Positions 35,238 to 44,206 of a stretch of DNA of 64,000 nucleotides are shown in pieces. Numbering within the stretch: position 1 is the stretch's first letter; the number at the start of each line of letters is the position of its first letter. The DNA is from an uncultured Pseudodesulfovibrio sp. (GTDB lineage Bacteria; Desulfobacterota; Desulfovibrionia; Desulfovibrionales; Desulfovibrionaceae). Under the pieces are notes generated by a model that did not search any database, was not told the origin of the DNA, and saw nothing but the letters and a program-made list of their open reading frames with translations. Made by a program: the position numbers and the translations under genes. Where the stretch lies: positions 2,562,001 through 2,626,000 of the forward strand of contig NZ_OY776488.1 of assembly GCF_963675635.1 (NCBI RefSeq). The letters are read 5' to 3'.

Positions 35238-36377
35238 ATGCGTATAGTCATTGTATGTAATCAGGAAACCCCCCACATCATCCAGTTTCTGGAAACATTT
35301 CTTGAAGCTGGACACACGGTAGGGCTTGTCTTTCTGACACCGGATTCAGGAAGCCTCCTGCCCCCAGGGGCAAAAACCCTCTGGCGCTCAACGCATCCGC
35401 TGACCTCTCCACTGGATGTGGCCGACTCCGCAACGACAATAGCCGATCATGTACAACCGTTCATGCCTGACGTTTTGTTTGCAGCACCGCTGGATACAGC
35501 TGCCTATGCTGCAGCCTTGATGCGTTGTGGGCCGGTGGTGGCAGTCTGCATGGCCTATGACATTCTCCTGAATGCAGAACAGAACATCCAGCACATGGAT
35601 GCCGTGAAACAGAGTCTCTCCAATGCACAGCGAGTACTTGTAGACAACCGGTTCCTCGTGGACAAGGTCATAGCCCACGGCGTCAATTCTCCTGCACACA
35701 TTGCCTGTATGCCCTACGGCATCAACCTGAGCCGATTTGCGAAGGCTCCACACGTGACGGATCGCGCTATAAAACTCCGTACCGAGTTGGGCCTCGGCGC
35801 AGAGGAGAAGCAAGATGTTTTAGTTGTCGCCAACAGGCGACATGACCCCCTGTATTATCCACAAACCACGCTCAAAGGATTTGCGGCTGCCCTCAAAGAA
35901 TGCCCGCAACTGTTCCTTCATATGGCCGGTTCAGGGAGCATGACGGAAGAACTCAAAGCGCTTGCAGCCACCCTCGACATCACAGATCGGGTCCACTTTG
36001 CGGGTTGGCTGGAACAGGAAGATCTGCCTGTAAGCCTTGCGGCCGCTGACATATATGTCAGCAGTTCCAGTGTGGACGGCAGCTCCATCTCCATGTTGCA
36101 GGCCATGGCTTCCGGCCTCCCCATCATTACAACGGACATCCCCGGGAATCAGGAATGGGTCGCCCGGTCGCACTGCGGCATGTTGACTCCTGTGGGGGAC
36201 GATACGGCATTGGCGCACGCACTCTGCTCTCTGGCTGCCATGGACCCGAAAGAACGTGGCCGGCTCGGAAAGGCCGGTCAATCTTTAGCTGAAAACGAAG
36301 CAGATTGGAAAACCAACTCAAAAAAGATCCTCCAACTTGTCCATGAAGCCGCAACCTGTCATCAAGGGGGCATGTAA
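35238..36377 (+). CDS. Family 4 glycosyltransferase
   Basis: 379 residues. A GT-B protein: MRIVIVCNQETPHIIQFLETF at the N-terminus, VLVVANRRHDPLYYPQ near the domain junction, LHMAGSGS, VHFAGWLEQEDLP and VSSSSVDGSSISMLQAMASGLPIITTDI, where the ExxxxxxxE-type donor site of GT4 is recognisable in position though its acids are partly replaced. The start at 35238 fits the family; 35190 would overlap the synthase. Its stop overlaps the next start (TAATG). Donor could be a CMP- or UDP-activated sugar made in this locus. Confidence 0.83.
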   Translation: MRIVIVCNQETPHIIQFLETFLEAGHTVGLVFLTPDSGSLLPPGAKTLWRSTHPLTSPLDVADSATTIADHVQPFMPDVLFAAPLDTAAYAAALMRCGPVVAVCMAYDILLNAEQNIQHMDAVKQSLSNAQRVLVDNRFLVDKVIAHGVNSPAHIACMPYGINLSRFAKAPHVTDRAIKLRTELGLGAEEKQDVLVVANRRHDPLYYPQTTLKGFAAALKECPQLFLHMAGSGSMTEELKALAATLDITDRVHFAGWLEQEDLPVSLAAADIYVSSSSVDGSSISMLQAMASGLPIITTDIPGNQEWVARSHCGMLTPVGDDTALAHALCSLAAMDPKERGRLGKAGQSLAENEADWKTNSKKILQLVHEAATCHQGGM

Positions 36378-37138
36378 TGAAGAGCGTTATCATCATTCAA
36401 GCCCGCACCAATTCTTCCCGGCTGCCTGGCAAGGTGCTGCAATCACTGGCTGGACAGGCCATGATCTTTCACGTTCTTGATCGCGCCCGACAAAGTGATG
36501 CTGACGATGTGATACTGGCAACGTCCCGTGAAGCAAGCGACGATGAACTCGCCCAACGAGTAATGAAGCAAGGATATCCCGTTTTCAGAGGAAGCCTTGA
36601 TGATGTCCTCGACAGATTTTACATGGCCGCTCTTGAACTCCAGGCGGACACGATCATCCGCCTCACCGGCGATTGCCCATTGGTGGACCCGGAACTGATC
36701 AATCGCTGCCTGGACAGGCACCAGCAAGGAGGCTGTGATTACGTCAGCACCGCGTACCCCAACCCAAGCTATCCAGATGGACTTGATGTAGAGGTTTTTT
36801 CTATCAAGATACTTGAAAAAACATGGAAAACAGCTCGCAAACCATCAGAGCGTGAGCATGTCACGCCATATATCTGGAAGCATCCCGAACTGTTTCGACT
36901 TGAGACCATTGCCTCACCAACAAACCTGTCCCACTTGCGCTGGACAGTGGACGAACCTCAAGACATGGAATTCATGCAACAAATTTTTACACGAATCGAT
37001 CCGGGTACAGCACGAATGAAAGACGTGTTGGCAATTCTGAAATCCAACCCGAAAATTCAGGATATCAACCACGACATAGCCCGCAATGAAGGATACCTGG
37101 CAAGCCTTGAAAATGATGCCAAGGTAGCCAAAGGATAG
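36377..37138 (+). CDS. SpsF-like cytidylyltransferase
   Basis: 253 residues. IIIQARTNSSRLPGKVLQSL is the nucleotide-binding loop, and IIRLTGDCPLVDPELI with YVSTAYPNPSYPDGLDVE and HLRWTVDEPQDME are typical of SpsF, the spore-coat polysaccharide/CMP-acyl-sugar transferase family that goes with NeuB (SpsE)-type synthases. It would activate the product of the 34141 synthase with CTP. Translationally coupled to the glycosyltransferase upstream. Distinct in sequence from the NeuA-like enzyme at 15994. Confidence 0.87.
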   Translation: MKSVIIIQARTNSSRLPGKVLQSLAGQAMIFHVLDRARQSDADDVILATSREASDDELAQRVMKQGYPVFRGSLDDVLDRFYMAALELQADTIIRLTGDCPLVDPELINRCLDRHQQGGCDYVSTAYPNPSYPDGLDVEVFSIKILEKTWKTARKPSEREHVTPYIWKHPELFRLETIASPTNLSHLRWTVDEPQDMEFMQQIFTRIDPGTARMKDVLAILKSNPKIQDINHDIARNEGYLASLENDAKVAKG

Positions 37139-37142
37139 ACCG

Positions 37143-38057
37143 ATGCCCCAAATAAAACGAAAAGAATCAGACATCAGCATGTCTGAGCTCCAAAGAGAGT
37201 ATGATAAGGGAACGAACCTTATTCAATACATACGCACGGAAACCGGTCAGAAAGACGTCTCTGCACGAATAATTCTTAAAAGCTATGATATACAGGCTGG
37301 TTCTTACATCGCATCATTGTCCGAACCCGGCGTCCCGACATTCCAGAAGGAACGGGCTGAGGACATTGTGACAAATTTGAAAGGACTCAAATTTGATTCC
37401 CTCGTGGAAGCGGGGTGTGGAGAGGCCACCACCTTGGTCTACCTGCTCAATGCACTGACCAGTCGTCCATCCCGAATTGCTGGATTCGACATATCGTGGT
37501 CACGAATCAAGTTTGCCCGACATCACGCAACAGACAATGGAATCCTAGGGAATTTCTTCATGGGTGAAATGACGCATATTCCCCTACCCTCCAATTCCTA
37601 CGACATGGTTTTCACCTCCCATGCAATAGAGCCGAATCGAGGGACAGAACGGGAAATCCTGGCTGAAATTCATCGTGTAAGTTCCCGGTATGCCGCTCTT
37701 GTGGAGCCCTGCTATGAACTCGCAACCTCGGAAATGCGCGAACACATGGACACTCATCGCTATTGCAAAGATCTGGCGCATCACGCTGAGGCCGCAGGCT
37801 TTACCATCCTTAAACATCATTTGCTGGAAAAAACCAACAAAGGGCGGACCATGATTTTGTTGCTGGAGAAAGACCTCTCAGACAACACAGCCGTCGAAGA
37901 ATTTGCCTGTCCCCAATGCGCAACAGAGCTCACGCCCCATGCTGGACACCTCTACTGCAAGGAGTGCATGACAATGTATCCGATTATAGATTCCATTCCT
38001 TGCCTGCGAAAAGAAAACGGTATTATTGCCAGTAAATTTCTCAACAATCCGGTGTAG
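37143..38057 (+). CDS. Methyltransferase with C-terminal zinc ribbon
   Basis: 304 residues. Residues 90-220 form a class I methyltransferase: SLVEAGCGEATTLVYLL (motif I), RIAGFDISWSRIKFAR and NSYDMVFTSHAIEP. The C-terminus has two CxxC pairs, CPQCATELT and CKECMTMYPIIDSIPCL, like a Trm112/YcaR zinc ribbon. Such two-part proteins occur next to nonulosonate genes. Probably methylates a sugar or lipid-free intermediate; acceptor unknown. Confidence 0.8.
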   Translation: MPQIKRKESDISMSELQREYDKGTNLIQYIRTETGQKDVSARIILKSYDIQAGSYIASLSEPGVPTFQKERAEDIVTNLKGLKFDSLVEAGCGEATTLVYLLNALTSRPSRIAGFDISWSRIKFARHHATDNGILGNFFMGEMTHIPLPSNSYDMVFTSHAIEPNRGTEREILAEIHRVSSRYAALVEPCYELATSEMREHMDTHRYCKDLAHHAEAAGFTILKHHLLEKTNKGRTMILLLEKDLSDNTAVEEFACPQCATELTPHAGHLYCKECMTMYPIIDSIPCLRKENGIIASKFLNNPV

Positions 38058-38062
38058 ACGTC

Positions 38063-39871
38063 ATGCGAATACTTTTTGTGCAACAAACCCCGGACCTGCG
38101 AAGTGCTACTTTTGCCAGGATGCTCCACGCGGCAGGATGCGAAACCGATATATTCCATCTGATTTCCGGCTCAGCTTCTCGTGCACCGGGACTCTTCACC
38201 GCTCCATTCTCTCGCTGTCTCCATCCGGAGGATTATCACGACCTCGCAGCCATAGCCGGACGGTATGACCTCACTGTTTGTCAACTCCCATCAGGAGAAT
38301 TGGCAGGGATGTGCCGTTCTCTCCCCTACCCATGTCTTTTTGATCTCACTGAACACGGCGAAATCCCAAAAGATTGGCACCCTAACAACACACATGGAAT
38401 TCTTTGCGTCCCCCAGTCAAAGCACACGATAAAAAAGGATATTATATTACCCACTGGCATCCTCTTTGACGACCTACCCCCCGGTCCGCTTTTTCCTGGC
38501 AAGACAGAGGCCGAGAATCCATCGGTATGTGTCCCCCTCAATTTCGGGGACATGGAAGACCAGTTACCACGATGGGTCATTGAAGAGTTTGAGGAAGCGG
38601 GTATCACTCTCAAGCCAATTCGCTTGTACGGTGAGAACCATTCTGTATGGGACAGCTTAACCGCCTTGATAACAGACATTTCGTCGTCCTCAGCCGCCCT
38701 CCTTCCTCTGGGATGCACCCCATCCGATGGAAGGCTCGCACTCGTTCACGCAGCAGGATTACCAGCACTGTCTCTGGACAATATTGCTGTATCCGCTGAA
38801 GCAGTGACCAACCTTCAACAAGGGATGGTCCGCCCCATCTTCGACTCGGCCTGCGCCATGCGTACCGTACAGGATGTCAGGGACCAGGGACCACTCCTCG
38901 ACACGTCAACATCCGAACTGTTCACCGTATGCGAAAGGTTAGCCCGAAAGCACATCCATACGCGGGGAGCAACGGTCGACGAGGCTCTTGTCAATCTTCT
39001 TGATCGACCAAAGCACGATGTCTTGCAAACGGTTGCTGAGAATGATCGCGAGAACTGTACGGACACCCTTCACCTCATGGAAGATAATGAGATCCAAGAG
39101 GTACTGCTTGCCGCTTCCGAAACCGAAGATCAACACATCTTTAATTTCCCACTACGCCCGCGAACCAGTCATGAAGATCAATTGATGGGTCAAATCAGAA
39201 CTGAGTCATGGTGGATGGAAACACTCTCCGACTATTTCGAGGATGTTCGATCCTCCGGAAATCAGAAGGATGGCCATTTCACCTGCCAAGTGCAAATGCA
39301 GTCACGGACGTGGGACGACACCATCCACCTCTGTTCAAAATGGCAGACAGCCACCCAAAACAGACTGACCAGGTACCGAGCGGCATGGCACATTTTGAGT
39401 GACCTGTTGCCGTGGGAAGGACGCATCCTGTTCATCGGGTCCAATCCTTTATGTCAAAATTTCTACACGGCTGACTTTTTCGGTGTGGACACGGTGATAC
39501 ACGTCGACCCGGACCCGACCAACAATCCTGACGTGGTTGCCTACGGCGAAGACCTTTCGACTATCGAAGACCAGAGCATCGACGGCGTGGCATACTTTGG
39601 CACCCCTTATGTCATGAACAACCCACAGACATTTATGGCGGAAGCTTCTCGGGTGTTGAAACCGGGTGGACTCCTGAGTGGCGGATTCAACGGTCTGGCT
39701 GCACGCTGGACCGGAAAACCATACGTCACAGGCGCATGCAAGGAATCGTCAGAACAATGGACATTCACACCTCGTGAAATAATCCGACTTCACCCGGAAG
39801 ACATGCGGTTGACCCATCTGTGGCGCACCGGAAACTGTTATACTTATACCAGCGCGCTCAAGAGGGGGTAG
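38063..39871 (+). CDS. Two-part protein: GT-B-like N-terminus and methyltransferase-like C-terminus
   Basis: 602 residues. MRILFVQQTPDLRSATFARML at the N-terminus and the following 280 residues look like a divergent GT-B glycosyltransferase, without a clear donor motif. A linker of about 100 residues is acidic. From about residue 450 the chain reads like a class I methyltransferase: GRILFIGSNPLCQNFYTADFF (weak motif I), VIHVDPDPTNNPD, IDGVAYFGTPYVMNNP and ASRVLKPGGLLSGGF. Fusion of sugar transfer and methylation is inferred; both halves are divergent, and either may be inactive. Confidence 0.65.
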   Translation: MRILFVQQTPDLRSATFARMLHAAGCETDIFHLISGSASRAPGLFTAPFSRCLHPEDYHDLAAIAGRYDLTVCQLPSGELAGMCRSLPYPCLFDLTEHGEIPKDWHPNNTHGILCVPQSKHTIKKDIILPTGILFDDLPPGPLFPGKTEAENPSVCVPLNFGDMEDQLPRWVIEEFEEAGITLKPIRLYGENHSVWDSLTALITDISSSSAALLPLGCTPSDGRLALVHAAGLPALSLDNIAVSAEAVTNLQQGMVRPIFDSACAMRTVQDVRDQGPLLDTSTSELFTVCERLARKHIHTRGATVDEALVNLLDRPKHDVLQTVAENDRENCTDTLHLMEDNEIQEVLLAASETEDQHIFNFPLRPRTSHEDQLMGQIRTESWWMETLSDYFEDVRSSGNQKDGHFTCQVQMQSRTWDDTIHLCSKWQTATQNRLTRYRAAWHILSDLLPWEGRILFIGSNPLCQNFYTADFFGVDTVIHVDPDPTNNPDVVAYGEDLSTIEDQSIDGVAYFGTPYVMNNPQTFMAEASRVLKPGGLLSGGFNGLAARWTGKPYVTGACKESSEQWTFTPREIIRLHPEDMRLTHLWRTGNCYTYTSALKRG

Positions 39872-39873
39872 CC

Positions 39874-40935
39874 TTGACTATAACAGATACTCCCCGTCCC
39901 TCATTGGCAACCACGGCAATAGAGATGGCTGTCACGGCCTTTGAATCTCCAATCTTTGACACGAAACTCGGTTTCTGGCGACGCGCCATGCACTTGCCAT
40001 CCGGGCAAGTGGATCCGGCACCACACTACTATTATGGATTGTGCAATCTGTATGGAATAGTTCAAGCCAAGCGCCTTTTGCCTGATCTGTCCAAGTGGGA
40101 CGAGACTCTTTCCCAAGCTGCTCACTTTCTTTTGAACGAAGTCGGTGACCATGCCATGTTGGGATATGATTCACCCAAAGTCTCCACCAACCTCGATCAA
40201 TACAGCTGTGCACTGCTTCCGGCAGCTTTATGCGCAGGATACGAAATATTACACGATGAGTCTGTCCTGACCAAGGCCCAAAAGGTATATGCCGCTTACC
40301 AGGAGCGTTTCCCCTTGAGGAAAAAACGATGTGTGCAGGCAAGTAATCATGCCGTACTTTCCGCTCTATACCTCTACGAGCTGACCGATAATGACGCATA
40401 CAGGCAAGAAGCGTTGCAAGAAGTCCGTTTCCTTTTGGATCATTGCAGGTTGACAGGTGTTCCCGCTACGGGGACGTTCACCGACGATGGCACCATTACA
40501 GGCTTTTCCCGACATTGCTACGGTACTTGGGCTTTGATGGCCTTGAACGCGATTTCACCGTCTCAAGAATATGTGGACAGCGCGGCCCGGTCGCTCCGCT
40601 GGTGGAAGGGTGTTCAACGACCGAGCGGTATGTTCCCCTTTTTCTATGATGTGACCCGTGGCTACTGGATCGACACAACGACCTATGCAGTGCATCAGGA
40701 AGGCATGTTGCTCTTGTCTGCATGGGATATCGCAACTCAACACCCAGGCGAATTCAATGAAATGATCGAACTTGCCATGGGAGCCTGTCTCAATAACCAA
40801 TGGCGATTCCACGCACCTACGGGCTGGACCGCATTCCGGCGAAGCAACCGACAAACCGATGTCGTCTATTCTTACGAACTCGGTTGGCAGATACTCGGCC
40901 TCGCCAAAGGTCACGCCTGGAGGAACAAGTCATGA
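39874..40935 (+). CDS. Six-hairpin (alpha/alpha-toroid) glycosidase- or epimerase-like protein
   Basis: 353 residues from TTG 39874 after GAGGGGGT. Regular helices with repeated aromatic and Gly-containing motifs (HYYYGLCNLYGIVQAKRLLP, DQYSCALLPAALCAGYEIL, ASNHAVLSALYLYELT, RHCYGTWALMALNAI, TYAVHQEGMLLLSAWDIA) are typical of alpha/alpha six-barrel proteins such as family 88/105 hydrolases or uronyl C5-epimerases. No signal peptide, so it acts in the cytoplasm, unusual for a glycosidase. Overlaps the next gene by ATGA. Function unknown. Confidence 0.68.
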   Translation: MTITDTPRPSLATTAIEMAVTAFESPIFDTKLGFWRRAMHLPSGQVDPAPHYYYGLCNLYGIVQAKRLLPDLSKWDETLSQAAHFLLNEVGDHAMLGYDSPKVSTNLDQYSCALLPAALCAGYEILHDESVLTKAQKVYAAYQERFPLRKKRCVQASNHAVLSALYLYELTDNDAYRQEALQEVRFLLDHCRLTGVPATGTFTDDGTITGFSRHCYGTWALMALNAISPSQEYVDSAARSLRWWKGVQRPSGMFPFFYDVTRGYWIDTTTYAVHQEGMLLLSAWDIATQHPGEFNEMIELAMGACLNNQWRFHAPTGWTAFRRSNRQTDVVYSYELGWQILGLAKGHAWRNKS

Positions 40936-43016
40936 GACTGAATGTCCTGGCAGAAATACTGGATACGCACGCCATTGAACTGCTGACAGCTCTCCGATCC
41001 ATGGGGGTACGACTTTCGCTCGTTCTCCCTGAGCCTACTCAGGCAGAAATCACCAAAGACCTTTTCGACAGTGTCGTTCGGGAGGCTCCATCCGCTGGGG
41101 CTTTTCTCTGCATCCCCACACCTTCATTGCTCCGTCATGAAACTCCAATCTCATCAATGAATTCCTGGAATGATATTCTTTCCCAAGTCCCTGAACCAAT
41201 CATTCTGGATGCAGCCCGTCTCCCCCTATCCGGACGTGGAGACATCTTAGCCAAACAATGGATCGAACTTTTGCCCGTGGTGTCGGGACTGATCGTCCGA
41301 GACGAAATCCAATCAGATAAACTGCACGGGTACAGCTCTAGGCAAACATTGCAGGTGCCAGAGTATCTTCGCCAGTCATGTGTCCCCCGACATGTAGCCG
41401 CAGACATCAACTGGCTCTTATTTTCAGTAATTCAACAGATACCGGTGCCACAACTTCCGCCATCACGATATACCGACGCAATTCTGCGTGCACCAGCCAA
41501 CGATGTCGAAGCAACAAACCTCGCACAGTCCGTTCTCGACATAGACCCACTCTCCTATCCGGCATTGCTCCGGTTGTACCGTATCAACAAAAGCAAAAGC
41601 GAATGGACTGCCCACGCGCTGCTCCATGCGGCGCGAAAAATGGACCGTTTCAATTGGCTTCACGAAATAATTGCTGAGGGCAATTCTCTACACACTGTTT
41701 TGGATCGGGAGTTCTTCGGCGACCACCGCTCATATTCCCTTGGCGGTGGTACAAGAAAAAAGAAGCGGATTCTTCTGTTTGTCGTGTATAAACAACGCGA
41801 CCTGTTCATTGATCTCTTGCTGATGCACCATCTGGAAGCACTTGGGCATGAGGTGTTCCTCCGGCCACTCAACATCACCTCCTGCAACAGCCTGTTGGAA
41901 TTGCGTCCGGACCTGGTCATATGGGGTGCGCGTACAACCAGAATTCAACGCTCCTTGTCGCGTTTCGCCGCAGACCGCGGCATTCTTCAAGTAGTCCGCA
42001 GAGAGGAAGGGCTGATATACGGCCCCACCTGGAAAGACCGTACACCAGAAATCAAAAGCCTGACCCTCGGAACGGAAGACTATTCACCCTATGTGGATCT
42101 TGAAATTGGGTACAACGGTGATTTTCGCAGAACAATCTCATCCGAAGGATACATGCCGCTACAACGTCTAATCAGCGTCGGAGCCATGTCCTTCGACATT
42201 TACCACCACCCCTGTCTAAAGGCTCTACTTCCAAATAAAAATGATGTTTTTGAACGGCTTGGACTGGATCAAAAGAAAAAGCTGCTCATCATGGCATCTT
42301 CATGGTCATACGCAGATCGAGACTTGGACAACGCCATTCCCGAGGCTGGCACAGCAAAGGGAGAGCTGCTTTCGCATTCGCGGGAAACGGTTATCAATGC
42401 TCGAAAAGGTCGCGATGCCTGGTTTGATTTCATGAGCCGGTTTTGCGCAGAACACGAGGATGAATGGAACGTCCTGCTCAAGGTTCACCCCGGTGAACGG
42501 ATTGATGCATATGACCGTTTCATTGAAGAAAATGCTCTGCCTGTAAAAACACTGTGCGATGGATACATGATCGAAACCCTCAGGCACTGTGACATGCTCA
42601 TGCACACCGGATCGACCACTGCGGTTGAAGCCCACCTCATAGGCATCCCTTCCTTTGCATATTGGGTTCCATCAGATTTCAAACATCCCTTGTATGATGT
42701 AGCGACCATTGTGAACAGTTATGAAGAGTTTCAACACTTCTTCGAAGTAACACCTCTTGGACAAAGCACCATGACTCCCGAAGACCTGACATTTTTACAG
42801 GACACATTCTGGGGCTCAATTGATGGATATGCCTGCCAACGTGCAGCCAATGCAATTGATTCATTGCTAGCAACAAGCACCAACACTCCTTATCGCTTTC
42901 CTACGGACACCTGGAAAAGACACGAAGACTTGGAGCAAGATGAAATGGGATTGTATCTCACCATTCAAGAAACTGATAAATATACAAACCTAATCAAAAG
43001 TGTTGTGTCAGGCTAG
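40932..43016 (+). CDS. Surface carbohydrate biosynthesis-type protein
   Basis: 694 residues from ATG 40932 (ATGA overlap, GGAGGAAC upstream). The C-terminal half, from KKKRILLFVVYKQRDLFIDLLLMHHLEALGHEV, resembles proteins called surface carbohydrate biosynthesis protein: LLIMASSWSYADRD, VLLKVHPGERIDAY and HTGSTTAVEAHLIGIPSFAYW match a GT-B/CDP-glycerol-transferase-like layout. The N-terminal 250 residues are unrecognised. Last gene of the plus-strand run; its end overlaps the converging beta-propeller gene by nine bases. Probably a transferase; donor unknown. Confidence 0.65.
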   Translation: MRLNVLAEILDTHAIELLTALRSMGVRLSLVLPEPTQAEITKDLFDSVVREAPSAGAFLCIPTPSLLRHETPISSMNSWNDILSQVPEPIILDAARLPLSGRGDILAKQWIELLPVVSGLIVRDEIQSDKLHGYSSRQTLQVPEYLRQSCVPRHVAADINWLLFSVIQQIPVPQLPPSRYTDAILRAPANDVEATNLAQSVLDIDPLSYPALLRLYRINKSKSEWTAHALLHAARKMDRFNWLHEIIAEGNSLHTVLDREFFGDHRSYSLGGGTRKKKRILLFVVYKQRDLFIDLLLMHHLEALGHEVFLRPLNITSCNSLLELRPDLVIWGARTTRIQRSLSRFAADRGILQVVRREEGLIYGPTWKDRTPEIKSLTLGTEDYSPYVDLEIGYNGDFRRTISSEGYMPLQRLISVGAMSFDIYHHPCLKALLPNKNDVFERLGLDQKKKLLIMASSWSYADRDLDNAIPEAGTAKGELLSHSRETVINARKGRDAWFDFMSRFCAEHEDEWNVLLKVHPGERIDAYDRFIEENALPVKTLCDGYMIETLRHCDMLMHTGSTTAVEAHLIGIPSFAYWVPSDFKHPLYDVATIVNSYEEFQHFFEVTPLGQSTMTPEDLTFLQDTFWGSIDGYACQRAANAIDSLLATSTNTPYRFPTDTWKRHEDLEQDEMGLYLTIQETDKYTNLIKSVVSG

Positions 43017-44171
43017 TTTCCCGACATCAAGAATGAATGGGGGAGGGGGCAATGAGATTAAGTTCGACCCGCTCAATTGATCGGATCGAACCACGGGAAG
43101 GCCCGTGCGTTTCTTTTCCTCGGCCTGAATTTCAGTTAACGGCAACAAGAACAGACTGACGCCCCCCGCGCAGGGCCAAAAACGTCCATGCATGGCTTCT
43201 GAGCCCGGATAAATCAGCGTCGATTCCATATCCTGAAAGCCACACCACGCATATTCCTCGCTGAAGGGCTGGGATAACTCGACATATTTACCCATACCCT
43301 CGTGACCAACAATATAGAGGCAGGGGTAAGGATGCGCCTCACTGTGTCGCCATGTACCAAGAAACAGTGTTTTTTCAGCCCAAGGAAAGCATGCATGGGC
43401 CGCTATTTGGCACCCGCTGTCTTTGGCGTAGTCACTTCTCCAGAAATCACCAACCTGGTCATATATCTCTGTGGCTCCGTCCAAGGCATACAACAAGGTT
43501 CCGTCGCAACGGGGGAGGACGCGAAACAAACTCCTATGGCTTAACTCCAAGGGTACACGAATACGTCTGGCAGCATCCTGAATAAGCTCTCCTTCATCGC
43601 CCAGAGCACGAATGGACATATGACGAAAATGGGTGTCACCCACAAGAATGATTAGCCGATCTCCCACAACACATATATTATGAATATGGTCTGCCTCTTC
43701 AACCGACAATTCTTCAAACACTCGCCATGATTTACCATCTTCACTGACAAGGATCTGGCGCGGCTCCACTCTCAACTTGTCAATGGGGTCGACCACGGCA
43801 AAACAATACCGACCGTGACTGTCACGACACCAGTTGTTCAGTCTCCCTTTTACGTCAAGAGAAGGCTGCCACAACCCATCAGGTTCTGCAGTGTAGAGTT
43901 GGCAATCGCCCCGTTGTGTCGGAGCCACGCCGATAAGCAATCGATTCTTGAAGGCCAACACGCCTTTGACAACCCCAGAAGGCGTGAAAACCGGTTTTGC
44001 CGCCGCCAACGAAGCACCCGCTGCAGCCAAGGCACTCTCATTGATACGGGAAAGCCCTTCTCCATCCACGAAATACCAATCACCACAACAGAATGCTCCA
44101 TGCCGCAAAATTTCATGTGTCCCGTTCTCCACAGGATTCACGAGAATTGAGACGGGGATTTGTTTCGTCAT
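43008..44171 (-). CDS. Predicted beta-propeller protein of unknown function
   Basis: 387 residues. Repeating strand-rich units with turns such as SEDGKSWRVFEEL (an Asp-box-like S-x-D-x-G-x-x-W), DGLWQPSLDVKGRL and GTLLYALDGATEIYDQ suggest a six- or seven-bladed beta-propeller akin to sialidase folds. No signal peptide is visible. It is transcribed with the minus-strand sugar operon (36 bases after the glycosyltransferase stop at 44207). It could bind or sense a glycan; sialidase catalytic residues (Arg triad, Tyr/Glu) cannot be assigned, so enzymatic activity is not claimed. Confidence 0.6.
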   Translation of the reverse strand: MTKQIPVSILVNPVENGTHEILRHGAFCCGDWYFVDGEGLSRINESALAAAGASLAAAKPVFTPSGVVKGVLAFKNRLLIGVAPTQRGDCQLYTAEPDGLWQPSLDVKGRLNNWCRDSHGRYCFAVVDPIDKLRVEPRQILVSEDGKSWRVFEELSVEEADHIHNICVVGDRLIILVGDTHFRHMSIRALGDEGELIQDAARRIRVPLELSHRSLFRVLPRCDGTLLYALDGATEIYDQVGDFWRSDYAKDSGCQIAAHACFPWAEKTLFLGTWRHSEAHPYPCLYIVGHEGMGKYVELSQPFSEEYAWCGFQDMESTLIYPGSEAMHGRFWPCAGGVSLFLLPLTEIQAEEKKRTGLPVVRSDQLSGSNLISLPPPPFILDVGKLA

Positions 44172-44206
44172 GGCGTCACTCTTTCTCAGTACACTTACAG
44201 CCTCAA

